64,000 nt of DNA from Polynucleobacter sp. HIN7 (GTDB lineage: Bacteria > Pseudomonadota > Gammaproteobacteria > Burkholderiales > Burkholderiaceae). The translations under genes and the position numbers were made by a program. The DNA lies in contig NZ_AP028138.1 of assembly GCF_030297595.1 (NCBI RefSeq), forward strand, positions 620,001 to 684,000, read 5' to 3'. The notes beneath the pieces are model-generated. The model searched no databases, had not been told where the DNA came from, and worked only from the letters and a program-made list of their open reading frames with translations. Of the stretch, positions 1 through 8,158 are shown one piece after another (within the stretch, counting starts at the first letter, position 1; each line of letters starts with the position of its first letter).

Positions 1-446
1 AGGCGCTCCCCGCCGAGGGTGTTCCACTGCCAGCCCACTCACCCTTAGGGGCAATTGCGGTCAATAAAGAGGCGTGCACGCTTTGCATGTCCTGTGTGGG
101 GGCATGCCCTGAGGGCGCTTTATTGGATAATCCCGATGAGCCACAGCTCTCATTTATCGAAAAACAGTGCGTGCAGTGCGGACTATGTGAGCAAACCTGC
201 CCTGAAAACGCAATCACTTTAAGCCCCCGCTTGAGTTCGATTGAGCAGCGCAAGCAAAAGGTTTTACTCAATAAAACCGAGCCATTCCATTGCATCAGCT
301 GTGGCAAGGCATTTGGCACCCTGAAGATGGTCGAGTTGATGCTTGGTCGAATTGGCACCCATCACGCTTTCTCAGGTGAGGCTTTGAATCGCCTGAAAAT
401 GTGTAGCGATTGCCGTGTCGTGGATATGATGAAAAAAGAACTGTGA
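1..446 (+). CDS. 4Fe-4S ferredoxin-type protein, C-terminal part (5' end outside window)
   Basis: The reading frame is open from the first base of the window through an internal Met at 87, so this is the C-terminal part of a longer protein. It has two ferredoxin-type cysteine clusters, CTLCMSCVGACP and CVQCGLCEQTCP, typical of a paired 4Fe-4S domain. A later zinc-ribbon-like region has CISC and a CSDC pair. Such large ferredoxin-domain proteins are commonly found just upstream of formate dehydrogenase genes in Burkholderiales. The gene ends 9 bases before the TorD-like chaperone, so the two are probably cotranscribed. A role in electron transfer or in assembly of the formate dehydrogenase is inferred from context; the substrate is not visible. 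Confidence 0.8.
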   Translation, partial: ALPAEGVPLPAHSPLGAIAVNKEACTLCMSCVGACPEGALLDNPDEPQLSFIEKQCVQCGLCEQTCPENAITLSPRLSSIEQRKQKVLLNKTEPFHCISCGKAFGTLKMVELMLGRIGTHHAFSGEALNRLKMCSDCRVVDMMKKEL

Positions 447-455
447 ACAACATTC

Positions 456-1091
456 ATGAGCGAAGCAAATATTCCCCAGACACCAGAACTTAGCCAAGAG
501 GGCTTAGCTGAAGACTTGGCACGTGCCGATTTGTATGGCCTGCTCGCAAACTTATTTTTTCAGCCGCCAGACCAAGTATTGCTCGATCAAATAAGCGCAT
601 CTGGAAATGCAGATAACCCTGATAATCAGGCACCATTGGCAAGTGTTTGGACCGACTTGGTTGAGGCAGCCAAGCATAGTAAGGCATCGGATTGGAAGGC
701 CGAATACGACAGTAGTTTTTTGGGAGTCGGCAAACCCAATGTGTTTTTATATGGCTCCTACTATCTCGCTGGGCATTTGCATGAAAAGCCGCTCCTAGAC
801 ATTAGGCGCTCACTTTTGCAATTTGGGCTGGAGGCCTCTGATTCAGTTGCCGAAACCGAGGATCATATTGCAGCCTTATTTGAGGTCATGCGTTACCTCA
901 TCGCGGGGGAGGATGTGGAGGTAGCGAATTTGACTAATCAGCGAATATTTTTCAACGATCATATTCGCCCTTGGTATGACGAATTGTGCGATGCAATCGA
1001 TGCTGATCCGGAAACCCATTTGTACAAAGCCGTCTCGGCGCTGACCCGAGAGTTTTTGGCGATTGAGGGTCAAGGTTTTGATATGGTTTAG
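456..1091 (+). CDS. TorD/DmsD-family molecular chaperone for a Tat-exported molybdoenzyme
   Basis: This 211-residue, mostly helical acidic protein fits the TorD/NarJ redox-enzyme chaperone family, which binds the Tat signal and apo-form of molybdopterin oxidoreductases until cofactor is inserted. Family-like features are the YGLLANLFFQPP start of the domain (about residues 27-38), the YGSYYLAGHLHEKPL stretch near the middle, and the EDHIAALFEVMRYLI helix. It is a cytoplasmic protein with no signal peptide. It sits between a ferredoxin gene and the formate dehydrogenase genes, so its client is probably FdhA at 1510-4488. The client is inferred from position only. Confidence 0.82.
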   Translation: MSEANIPQTPELSQEGLAEDLARADLYGLLANLFFQPPDQVLLDQISASGNADNPDNQAPLASVWTDLVEAAKHSKASDWKAEYDSSFLGVGKPNVFLYGSYYLAGHLHEKPLLDIRRSLLQFGLEASDSVAETEDHIAALFEVMRYLIAGEDVEVANLTNQRIFFNDHIRPWYDELCDAIDADPETHLYKAVSALTREFLAIEGQGFDMV

Positions 1092-1195
1092 TCAAATTCA
1101 ATTGACACCATAGTTTTTGCATTTAAGGGTAAATCCTAGCGTCTAAAACATGCAAAAACTTACATAAATATTTCAATTCTTCTAAACTCAAAGTG

Positions 1196-1209
1196 TTGAT
1201 ATGCATCAA
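1196..1209. promoter_or_regulatory. FNR/Anr box upstream of the formate dehydrogenase genes
   Basis: The 14 bases TTGATATGCATCAA match the FNR consensus TTGAT-N4-ATCAA perfectly. A TATATT hexamer (1211-1216), a plausible -10, follows directly. The next start codon is at 1234 with an AAAGGA ribosome site at 1222-1227. With this -10, the box centre would be near -20, a repressing rather than activating position. Activation from -41.5 would put the transcript start near 1244, inside the next gene. FNR itself is encoded at 41509-42273. Confidence 0.75.
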
Positions 1210-1233
1210 CTATATTCGTGTAAAGGAATATTT

Positions 1234-1455
1234 ATGGACAGCAAAAAAGTTGTAGACGCTCAAGAAAAATCCAAACCATCGCGTCGTAAATTTTTCATTG
1301 GCGCGGGAGTCACTGTTGGTGCGGCTGCTGTTGCTTCTCAAACACCGCTTGGTCAGGCGATTGTTCAGGATGTTGCTGAGGCAGTCACCAGTAAGCCTGA
1401 TGGCTATCATCTGACCGCTCACATTAAGAAGTATTACCAAACAACGCTCGTTTAA
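1234..1455 (+). CDS. small twin-arginine protein of formate dehydrogenase loci
   Basis: This 73-residue protein has the twin-arginine motif SRRKFF followed by a hydrophobic Gly/Ala/Val stretch, so most of it is a Tat signal with a short polar tail ending KKYYQTTLV. It matches the 'formate dehydrogenase region TAT target' family, small proteins found beside fdh genes whose role is unknown. The start at 1234 was preferred over an in-frame Met at 1201 because AAAGGA lies just before it and because the upstream Met is inside the FNR box. Its stop codon is in the loop of the terminator at 1443-1470. It may be a small partner or membrane anchor of the exported dehydrogenase; this is inference. Confidence 0.82.
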   Translation: MDSKKVVDAQEKSKPSRRKFFIGAGVTVGAAAVASQTPLGQAIVQDVAEAVTSKPDGYHLTAHIKKYYQTTLV

Positions 1456-1470
1456 TCGAGCGTTTTTTAT
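1443..1470 (+). terminator. intrinsic terminator between the small Tat gene and fdhA
   Basis: An 8-bp perfect stem, AACGCTCG (1443-1450) and CGAGCGTT (1457-1464), encloses a 6-base loop and is followed by a T-rich run. The stop codon of the preceding gene (1453-1455) lies in the loop. It would reduce read-through into fdhA or act as an attenuator. Confidence 0.8.
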
Positions 1471-1509
1471 TGAACAAAATTATTTATTGCTTATCGCAGG
1501 AGTCTCATC

Positions 1510-4488
1510 ATGAGCCTAACTCGCAAATCAACCTCAACCTCTAGCCGGGTTCCTTCCCAACTGATTGGTAGCCTATCCCGCGGATTGCGTTCAGCAGTTC
1601 CGACTATGGACCGCCGTACGTTCTTAAAACGTTCCGGTATTGGTGTTGGTGCTGGTATTGCCGCTACTCAATTAAATATGCTCCAAAAAGCGAATGCAGC
1701 TGAGACCAAAGCGATGCTTGATGGCAAAGGCAAGATTGAAGTGAAGCGCACAGTTTGTACCCATTGCTCAGTGGGGTGCTCGTTTGATGCAACCGTTGAA
1801 AATGGGGTTTGGGTTCGTCAAGATCCCGTCTTTGAATCGCCAATCAATATGGGTGGCGCATGCGCAAAGGGCGCTGCATTACGTGAGCATGGGCATGGCG
1901 ACTATCGTTTGCGCACCCCCATGAAGTTAGTGGATGGCAAATACCAGAAAATTTCTTGGGATCAGGCGCTTGATGAGATTACCGCCAAGATGAAAGATCT
2001 GCGTTCAAAGTACACGCCAGACTCCATCTTCTTTATTGGCTCATCCAAGTACAACAACGAGCAAGCCTATTTGCTTCGTAAGTTTGTGTCGTTCTACGGT
2101 ACCAATAATACCGACCACCAGGCGCGTATTTGCCACTCGACCACTGTTGCAGGTGTAGCAAATACCTGGGGTTATGGTGCAATGACCAATAGCTACAACG
2201 ACATGATGAACTCGAAGGCGGCGTTATATATCGGCTCGAATGCTGCTGAGGCGCACCCTGTTTCCATGTTGCATATGCTGCACGCGAAAGAGAATGGCTG
2301 TAAAGTCATCGTAGTCGATCCACGCTATACCCGAACCGCTGCAAAATCGGATCAATATGTGCGGATTCGTTCTGGTACAGACATCCCATTCCTCTTTGGT
2401 GTGCTGTATCACATCTTCCAAAATGGTTGGGAGGACAAGAAGTACATCAACGACCGTGTCTTTGGTATGGACGACATTCGCAAAGAGGTCATGGAAAAGT
2501 GGACACCAGCTAACGTCGAAGAGGCTTGCGGAGTTCCAGAGGCGCAAGTTAAGCGAGTTGCAGAAACCATGGTTAAGAATCGTCCAGGAACGATTGTTTG
2601 GTGTATGGGGCAAACGCAGCACACCGTTGGTAACGCCATGGTTCGCGCTTCTTGCATCTTGCAATTAGCGCTCGGTAATATTGGCGTGTCCGGTGGTGGC
2701 GCCAACATCTTCCGTGGCCACGATAATGTTCAGGGCGCAACCGATGTTGGTCCAAACCCAGATTCTTTACCAGGCTACTATGGCCTTGCCGCTGGTTCGT
2801 GGAAACACTACGCTGCTGTATGGGGTGTTGACTATGAGTGGATTAAGGGTCGCTATGCCCCTGACATGATGGAGAAGTCGGGTACTACCGTTTCTCGATG
2901 GATTGACGCCGTCCTTGAAAAAGATGACATGGTTGATCAAGCCACCGCAGTGAAAGGCGTGTTCTTCTGGGGCCATGCACCAAACTCCCAAACCCGTGGC
3001 TTGGATATGAAGCGCGCCATGGATAAATTAGACCTTCTGGTAGTGGTCGATCCCTATCCAAGCGCAACGGCTGCAATGGCAGCGATGCCACCTGCTCCTG
3101 GTGGGACGGTTAATAAAAACCGCGCGGTGTATTTGCTACCAACTACAACTCAGTTTGAGTGCGCAGGTTCCGCAACTGCATCGAATCGTTCAGTGCAGTG
3201 GCGCGAGAAGGTGATCGATCCGCTCTTCGAGTCTGTTCCTGATCATGTTCTGATGCAAGCTTTTGCTGACCGCTTAGGCTTTGGTAAAGAGCTCTCGAAG
3301 AACTTCAAGATGTTAGATTCTAAGTTCGCTGGTAAGAACTGGAAAGAGCCCGAAGTTGAGTCGATCTTGCGCGAAATTAATCAGGCCGTTTGGACGATTG
3401 GTTACACCGGCCATACCCCAGAGCGTTTGAAGGCACATATGCGCATGATGAGCGTGTTTGACCCGAAAACACTGCGCTCACGTGGTGGCAAAGATCCAGT
3501 TACTGGTTATGACACAGCCGGTGATTATTTTGGATTGCCATGGCCATGCTTTGGTAATGCCGCGCTCAAACACCCTGGTTCACCTAACCTGTATGACACC
3601 AGTAAGCACGTGATGGATGGTGGTGGTAATTTCCGAGCCAACTTTGGTGTTGAGAAGGATGGTAAGTCACTCTTGGCTGCTGATGGTTCGTTCTCGAAGG
3701 GTGCTGACATCAAAACTGGATACCCAGAGGTAGACCATGTTTTCTTGAAGAAGTTAGGTTGGTGGAATGAGCTCACCGAGGATGAGAAAAAAGCTGCCGA
3801 AGGAAAGAACTGGAAGACTGACCTTTCTGGTGGAATCATCCGCGTCACCATGAAAAACCATGGCTGCCATCCATTTGGCAATGCCAAGGCCCGTGCAGTG
3901 GTTTGGAACTTTCCTGATCCAATTCCAATTCACCGCGAAGCGCTCTATAGCACTCGTCCAGACATGGTCGCGAAGTACCCAACCCATGATGATGTGAAGA
4001 CCTTCTGGCGCCTACCGACTTTGTTTAAGACAGTTCAGAACAAAGCAATTGAAGACAAGCTTTATGAAAAGTTCCCCATCATTTTGACCTCGGGTCGCTT
4101 AGTGGAATACGAGGGTGGCGGTGAAGAGACTCGATCAAACCCATGGCTTGCTGAGTTACAGCAAGAGAACTTTGTGGAGATTAATCCGAGTGCAGCAGCC
4201 CGGCGAGGTATCAAAAATTGGGACTTTGTTTGGGTGAAATCACCAACGGGTGCCAAGATCAAGGTGCGCGCATTAGTAACCGAACGCGTAGCCCCAGATA
4301 CTGCCTTTGTGCCTTTCCATTTTTCGGGATGGTGGGAAGGAAAAGATCTGCTCGATTTTTATCCAAAAGGAGCCTATCCGATTGTTCGTGGTGAGGCCGT
4401 TAATACCGGCACTACTTATGGATATGACCGCGTCACCATGATGCAAGAGACCAAGACCACGATCTGTCAGATCGAAAAGGCTGCTTAA
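1510..4488 (+). CDS. fdhA: formate dehydrogenase, catalytic molybdopterin subunit (Cys type)
   Basis: This 992-residue subunit oxidises formate to CO2 in the periplasm, passing electrons to FdhB. The Tat motif DRRTFLKRSG is at about residues 34-43, followed by a hydrophobic stretch. The N-terminal 4Fe-4S site is C83-x2-C86-x3-C90 with C118, and the rest is a molybdopterin oxidoreductase core plus C-terminal molydopterin dinucleotide-binding domain. The catalytic residue is Cys208 in RICHS, encoded by TGC at 2131, where the E. coli FdnG/FdoG enzymes have selenocysteine. The start at 1510 follows AGGAG; an internal Met33 at 1606 is an alternative just before the Tat motif. It leads the operon fdhA-fdhB-lipoprotein-fdhC. 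The metal may be Mo or W; a TupBC-type transporter lies nearby at 7469-8846. Confidence 0.95.
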   Translation: MSLTRKSTSTSSRVPSQLIGSLSRGLRSAVPTMDRRTFLKRSGIGVGAGIAATQLNMLQKANAAETKAMLDGKGKIEVKRTVCTHCSVGCSFDATVENGVWVRQDPVFESPINMGGACAKGAALREHGHGDYRLRTPMKLVDGKYQKISWDQALDEITAKMKDLRSKYTPDSIFFIGSSKYNNEQAYLLRKFVSFYGTNNTDHQARICHSTTVAGVANTWGYGAMTNSYNDMMNSKAALYIGSNAAEAHPVSMLHMLHAKENGCKVIVVDPRYTRTAAKSDQYVRIRSGTDIPFLFGVLYHIFQNGWEDKKYINDRVFGMDDIRKEVMEKWTPANVEEACGVPEAQVKRVAETMVKNRPGTIVWCMGQTQHTVGNAMVRASCILQLALGNIGVSGGGANIFRGHDNVQGATDVGPNPDSLPGYYGLAAGSWKHYAAVWGVDYEWIKGRYAPDMMEKSGTTVSRWIDAVLEKDDMVDQATAVKGVFFWGHAPNSQTRGLDMKRAMDKLDLLVVVDPYPSATAAMAAMPPAPGGTVNKNRAVYLLPTTTQFECAGSATASNRSVQWREKVIDPLFESVPDHVLMQAFADRLGFGKELSKNFKMLDSKFAGKNWKEPEVESILREINQAVWTIGYTGHTPERLKAHMRMMSVFDPKTLRSRGGKDPVTGYDTAGDYFGLPWPCFGNAALKHPGSPNLYDTSKHVMDGGGNFRANFGVEKDGKSLLAADGSFSKGADIKTGYPEVDHVFLKKLGWWNELTEDEKKAAEGKNWKTDLSGGIIRVTMKNHGCHPFGNAKARAVVWNFPDPIPIHREALYSTRPDMVAKYPTHDDVKTFWRLPTLFKTVQNKAIEDKLYEKFPIILTSGRLVEYEGGGEETRSNPWLAELQQENFVEINPSAAARRGIKNWDFVWVKSPTGAKIKVRALVTERVAPDTAFVPFHFSGWWEGKDLLDFYPKGAYPIVRGEAVNTGTTYGYDRVTMMQETKTTICQIEKAA

Positions 4489-4516
4489 CTAACACCGCAA
4501 AGTCAGGAGATTAACT

Positions 4517-5167
4517 ATGGCAAGAATGAAATTTATCTGCGACGCAGAACGGTGTATTGAATGCAACGGTTGCGTTACAGCATGTAAGAACGAGAATGAG
4601 GTACCTTGGGGCGTTAATCGCCGAAGGGTAGTTACCATTAATGATGGTGTCGTTGGCGCTGAAAAATCCATCTCAGTAGCATGTATGCATTGTGCAGACG
4701 CACCATGTATGGCTGTTTGCCCAGTCGATTGCTTCTATCGTACCGATGAGGGCGTGGTACTTCATAACAAGGACACCTGCATTGGATGCGGCTATTGTTC
4801 ATATGCCTGTCCATTTGGCGCACCTCAGTTCCCAAGCTCTGGCGTATTTGGTTTGCGTGGCAAGATGGATAAGTGCACCTTCTGCAGCGGTGGTCCCGAA
4901 AAGAACGGTAGCGTCGCTGAGTTCGAGAAGTATGGCCGTAATCGTTTGGCTGAAGGCAAATTACCACTTTGCGCTGAGCTTTGCTCAACTAAAGCATTGA
5001 TTGGTGGCGATGGCGATGTAATTGCCGATGTGTTCCGAACCCGTGTGGTCAAGCGGATGGCTGCTGGTAAGAATGCTGGAGCCGATGTATTTGGTTGGGC
5101 AACTGCTTACGGCAAACCCAATGCTCCCGCACCCGCTGCTAAACCAGCCGCTGGAGGTAAATCATGA
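4517..5167 (+). CDS. fdhB: formate dehydrogenase, iron-sulfur subunit
   Basis: This 216-residue electron-transfer subunit carries four cysteine clusters for 4Fe-4S centres: CIECNGCVTAC near residue 13, CMHCADAPCMAVCP, CIGCGYCSYACPFG, and a later CTFC/CAELC pair. It belongs to the DmsB/FdnH-like ferredoxin family and would bridge FdhA to the membrane cytochrome b FdhC. The C-terminus is Ala/Pro-rich (PAPAAKPAAGG), and no C-terminal membrane helix is visible, unlike E. coli FdnH. It has no signal, consistent with export bound to FdhA by the Tat route. The gene follows fdhA by 28 bases with an AGGAG site, and its stop overlaps the next start as ATGA. Confidence 0.94.
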   Translation: MARMKFICDAERCIECNGCVTACKNENEVPWGVNRRRVVTINDGVVGAEKSISVACMHCADAPCMAVCPVDCFYRTDEGVVLHNKDTCIGCGYCSYACPFGAPQFPSSGVFGLRGKMDKCTFCSGGPEKNGSVAEFEKYGRNRLAEGKLPLCAELCSTKALIGGDGDVIADVFRTRVVKRMAAGKNAGADVFGWATAYGKPNAPAPAAKPAAGGKS

Positions 5168-5388
5168 AACTCGCCATAACGAGCGCCTTAGTTGTAACCG
5201 CTTTATTGGCTGGCTGTAACGAGGCGAATGTGGGTACCTCAGCGTCTAAGCGACCCGATATGGCTCCTTACATGGGTGCTGATAATGGGTTTATGGCGAA
5301 AGGTTGGAAACCAGGTGATCAGGCGAGCTGGAATGCTGAGATTACGAAGCGGAATCAGTTTCAGTCTGAGTACAGCAGAATCAAATAA
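5164..5388 (+). CDS. small lipoprotein in the formate dehydrogenase operon
   Basis: This 74-residue protein starts with a lipoprotein signal ending in the lipobox LLAGC (Cys18), so the mature form is a lipid-anchored peptide of about 57 residues. The mature part is polar, with MAPYMGADNGFMAKGW and a charged end. Its ATG overlaps the fdhB stop by four bases (ATGA), implying translational coupling, and fdhC follows 27 bases later. I do not recognise a named family. The position between the iron-sulfur and cytochrome subunits suggests an accessory subunit or assembly factor facing the periplasm. Confidence 0.82.
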   Translation: MKLAITSALVVTALLAGCNEANVGTSASKRPDMAPYMGADNGFMAKGWKPGDQASWNAEITKRNQFQSEYSRIK

Positions 5389-5415
5389 AAATTAGAATAA
5401 TTTGGAGATGATCCG

Positions 5416-6474
5416 ATGAATGCATCATTTGGCTCTGTAATACGATCTATCCTGTTGGCAGCAGGTCTTGCTATCAGCTCTCTAAGTATTGCTCAACAAG
5501 GAACCGCCCAGTCGCCGACTCCTCAGAAGGTTGAGTCAGTCAATATTCTGGATGTTGGACGGTCCTCGAATGCAACTACTCAAGCTGCCATTGAGGCGGG
5601 TAAAAATCAACCAGGAAACAATGCACCAATCTGGAGAATGGTGAATAGCGACGAGGTGCATTACACCTCCTTGCCAGGAGCTGAAAATGGTGTATTGATC
5701 CAAAAGACCGGGCAAGAGTGGCGTTTAATTCGTAATGGCGTAATTACTGTTTATGGAGCCTGGCTTTTAACCCTTGCACTCTGTGGCGTAGTCGCGATGT
5801 ATATCTTCAAGGGAACTATCAAGCTACATGAGCCGATGTCCGGACGTAAAATCCAGCGCTTTACCTTGTTAGAGCGAATTACCCATTGGACCATGGCGTT
5901 TACCTTTGTGGCACTTGCCTTTACCGGCATCATGATCTTATGGGGTAAATATTTCTTATTACCATTAACAGGGCCAGCATTCTTCGGAACCTTCTTATTG
6001 GTTTGCAAAAATGTGCATAACTTTGTGGGCCCCGCATTCACTGTCAGTATCGTAGTGTTCTTTATTCTCTTTGTCCGCAGAAACCTTCCTGAGAAGGGCG
6101 ATATGGCCTGGGCGCTTGGATTTGGTGGTTTGATCTCAGGCAAACATATCCCTGCTGGATTTTTTAACTTCGGTGAGAAGTTCTGGTTTTGGGTTGGAAT
6201 GGTGATTTTAGGCTCCGCAGTATCCGCATCTGGATGGGTGCTCGATATGATCGTCCCATTTATTCAGATTGAATACTGGCGTGGCACCATGCAGATTGCC
6301 AACATCATCCATGGTGTGGGAGCGATTTTGATGACTGCCCTTGCGCTCGGGCATATCTACATCGGTACGATTGGTATGCAAGGCTCAATCGATGCCATGA
6401 AAACAGGGTATTGCGATGAGACTTGGGCTAAAGAGCACCATGAGCTTTGGTATAAAAAATTAGGAAAGGGGTAA
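5416..6474 (+). CDS. fdhC: formate dehydrogenase, cytochrome b subunit
   Basis: This 352-residue protein anchors the dehydrogenase and passes electrons from FdhB to quinone through b hemes. An N-terminal signal peptide (about residues 1-26) and a periplasmic stretch come first, then a helix near residue 115 and the FdnI-type four-helix core. Core features include ERITHWTMAFTFVALAFTG, NVHNFVGPAF and IIHGVGAILMTALALGHIY, each with a His suited to heme binding. The signal and the extra N-terminal domain make it longer than E. coli FdnI (about 217 residues), as is usual for the proteobacterial FdhC type. It lies 27 bases after the lipoprotein gene. Confidence 0.93.
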   Translation: MNASFGSVIRSILLAAGLAISSLSIAQQGTAQSPTPQKVESVNILDVGRSSNATTQAAIEAGKNQPGNNAPIWRMVNSDEVHYTSLPGAENGVLIQKTGQEWRLIRNGVITVYGAWLLTLALCGVVAMYIFKGTIKLHEPMSGRKIQRFTLLERITHWTMAFTFVALAFTGIMILWGKYFLLPLTGPAFFGTFLLVCKNVHNFVGPAFTVSIVVFFILFVRRNLPEKGDMAWALGFGGLISGKHIPAGFFNFGEKFWFWVGMVILGSAVSASGWVLDMIVPFIQIEYWRGTMQIANIIHGVGAILMTALALGHIYIGTIGMQGSIDAMKTGYCDETWAKEHHELWYKKLGKG

Positions 6475-6479
6475 TTCAC

Positions 6480-6767
6480 ATGAAACGTTTGCTTGTTGGT
6501 TCTGTCTGTTTAATTGGATCAACCGTCGCCCTAGCTGCATTACCACCCCCAACCCCACAGCAAGCCGAGGCAGCAGCTCTTGCTAAAGCAAAAACTGCTT
6601 ATGCAGGAACCGTTGCCAGCTATCAGCTTTGCCAATCCATAAATGCCATTGCGATGAAATATAAAACAGCAGGTACGCCCAATCCTGCCCCTTGTGTTGC
6701 GCCACCCCCATTTGTACCTCCTGCAACAGCCTCAGTCGCACCAGCGCCCGCACCTGCTAAAAAATAA
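6480..6767 (+). CDS. small periplasmic Ala/Pro-rich protein, function unknown
   Basis: This 95-residue protein has a signal peptide (LLVGSVCLIGSTVALAA) and a short mature part with two cysteines (QLCQSI and APCVAPP) that may form a disulfide. It ends in a low-complexity Pro/Ala tail. It starts 5 bases after fdhC and ends before a strong terminator, so it is the last gene of the fdh operon. No family is recognised. Confidence 0.78.
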   Translation: MKRLLVGSVCLIGSTVALAALPPPTPQQAEAAALAKAKTAYAGTVASYQLCQSINAIAMKYKTAGTPNPAPCVAPPPFVPPATASVAPAPAPAKK

Positions 6768-6786
6768 CTCAATATTTCTTAATAGG

Positions 6787-6818
6787 AATCCCCAAGGCGA
6801 CCCTTGGGGATTTTTTAT
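6787..6818 (+). terminator. intrinsic terminator of the fdh operon
   Basis: An 11-bp stem, AATCCCCAAGG (6787-6797) and CCTTGGGGATT (6802-6812), with a 4-base loop is followed by a T run. It ends the plus-strand operon and overlaps the 3' end of the convergent gene at 6815. Confidence 0.92.
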
Positions 6819-7441
6819 TTGACAGCGGGATTGAGGGTGTATCGTCCAGTGATCTGTGCGCTAGCCAAAATATGACGCTGTAAGGCTGCTAATGCAGTTT
6901 TGCCATCAAAGGTGGAACCCAAACCAAGCGATGGCGTATCGAGGGCATAGACCGTAAAAATATAGTGATGCCAAATGCTGTCATTCCATGGCGGGCAAGG
7001 GCCATCGTAACCAAAATAATTGCCCTTCATTTCAGCGTCACCTGAGAACCACGCGGTGTAATCATTGATCCCGTGTAAGGCGCCGTGGTGTGTTCCAGGG
7101 CCGGGTTTACCTCGGGGCACCACTTCGGTTGAGTAGTGACCTGCTGGGATCTCAGTGATCGTCTTGGGAATATCGACCATGACCCAGTGAAAGAAATCAA
7201 TGCGGGGTAGGGATGCGGGTACCGTTTTACCTTCTTGATTGACGTCATCCGGCTTGGAGGGAACATCTGGATCATGGCAAATCAAAGTAAACGATTGTGT
7301 GCCAGCGGGAATATCCTCCCACCGCAAATGGGGATTGTGATTTGACCCAAGACATACATGTCCCCGATCATTAGGAATGCAAAACGCATACTGTCCTGGA
7401 ATCACTGCACCATCTTGAAAGCTTGAACTGGTGAGTCGCAT
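6815..7441 (-). CDS. YbhB/YbcL family (PEBP) Raf-kinase-inhibitor-like protein
   Basis: This 208-residue cytoplasmic protein has the phosphatidylethanolamine-binding-protein fold signatures: NPHLRWEDIPAGTQSF near the N-terminus, HDPDVPS, DFFHWVMVDIP, and YFGYDGPCPPWND followed by HHYIFTVYALD. The bacterial members (E. coli YbhB/YbcL) have no settled function. It has no signal peptide. It is the most downstream gene of a minus-strand group after the tungstate-type ABC genes, with a 27-base gap, but a functional link is not evident. Confidence 0.88.
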   Translation of the reverse strand: MRLTSSSFQDGAVIPGQYAFCIPNDRGHVCLGSNHNPHLRWEDIPAGTQSFTLICHDPDVPSKPDDVNQEGKTVPASLPRIDFFHWVMVDIPKTITEIPAGHYSTEVVPRGKPGPGTHHGALHGINDYTAWFSGDAEMKGNYFGYDGPCPPWNDSIWHHYIFTVYALDTPSLGLGSTFDGKTALAALQRHILASAQITGRYTLNPAVK

Positions 7442-7468
7442 AGGGTCTCCTAATATTGAATAATTGAC

Positions 7469-8158
7469 TTATTGTGCAATAAATTCGCGAGCAAGAAACT
7501 GGGAACCCTCTTTGGTCTGAGGGTTTTTAAAGAAGGCATCGGGGTGGGTAATTTCTAGGATTTTGCCGTCTTGCATGAAGATGAGATTGGACGCTAGGCG
7601 CTTCACCTGGGCCATATTGTGAGAGGCAAATAAAACCACCTTCCCATCTCTGGCAAGCTCAGCAATCATCTGCTCGACATCATCACTGGCATTGGGATCT
7701 AGATTAGCGGTGGGCTCATCGAGAAGGACTAATTTGGGGTTTTGTAAGCGAGCTTGGGCAAAGCAAAGCTTTTGGCGTTCCCCAGCAGAAAGGCGTTGAG
7801 CGGGATTATTGGCTAAATGCGAAATTCCAACAGATTGCAAGGCCTCATCAATTGCTTGATCGCTAATGGTTCGATGGGTATCCCTTAACAAGCTAAGGTG
7901 CTCTCTAACCGTGGCTTTGAGCATGGGGGTGTAATGAAACACCAGTGCACTCTCATCGGACGTGAAGGGGCGTTGGCATTGACCCTGCGATGGCTCAATT
8001 AGGCCATGGATTAAGCGTAATAAGGTTGTTTTCCCAGCGCCATTGGGACCAATCAGGGCAGTAATACCTGCTAGGGGAACTTGAAGATCGCCAGATTGCA
8101 AAATAATGCGCCCATCACGGATGACCTCAACATTATGTAGGCTAAGCAATTTATCCAT
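7469..8158 (-). CDS. tupC: ABC transporter ATP-binding protein, tungstate/molybdate type
   Basis: This protein of about 229 residues is an ABC ATPase: Walker A GPNGAGKTTL, signature LSAGERQK, Walker B LVLLDEPTANLDP and the switch His in ASHNM. The start at 8158 was chosen because ATGGATAA overlaps the tupB stop and GGAG precedes it by 7 bases; an in-frame ATG at 8188 is deeper inside tupB. With TupB it forms a TupBC-type importer whose usual cargo is tungstate. The assignment rests on the tight pairing with a TupB-like permease and on the nearby formate dehydrogenase, a Mo/W enzyme. Another anion is possible. Confidence 0.8.
   Translation of the reverse strand: MDKLLSLHNVEVIRDGRIILQSGDLQVPLAGITALIGPNGAGKTTLLRLIHGLIEPSQGQCQRPFTSDESALVFHYTPMLKATVREHLSLLRDTHRTISDQAIDEALQSVGISHLANNPAQRLSAGERQKLCFAQARLQNPKLVLLDEPTANLDPNASDDVEQMIAELARDGKVVLFASHNMAQVKRLASNLIFMQDGKILEITHPDAFFKNPQTKEGSQFLAREFIAQ

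Noticed and set aside
1100..1135. TTGACA-like -35 upstream of the small Tat gene
   Set aside because: No recognisable -10 at the right distance.
1201..1233. Upstream ATG for the small Tat gene
   Set aside because: It lies inside the FNR box, has no ribosome site, and would extend the peptide ahead of a clear AAAGGA-ATG at 1234.
2131..2133. Selenocysteine in formate dehydrogenase
   Set aside because: The codon at the active site is TGC (Cys), not TGA.
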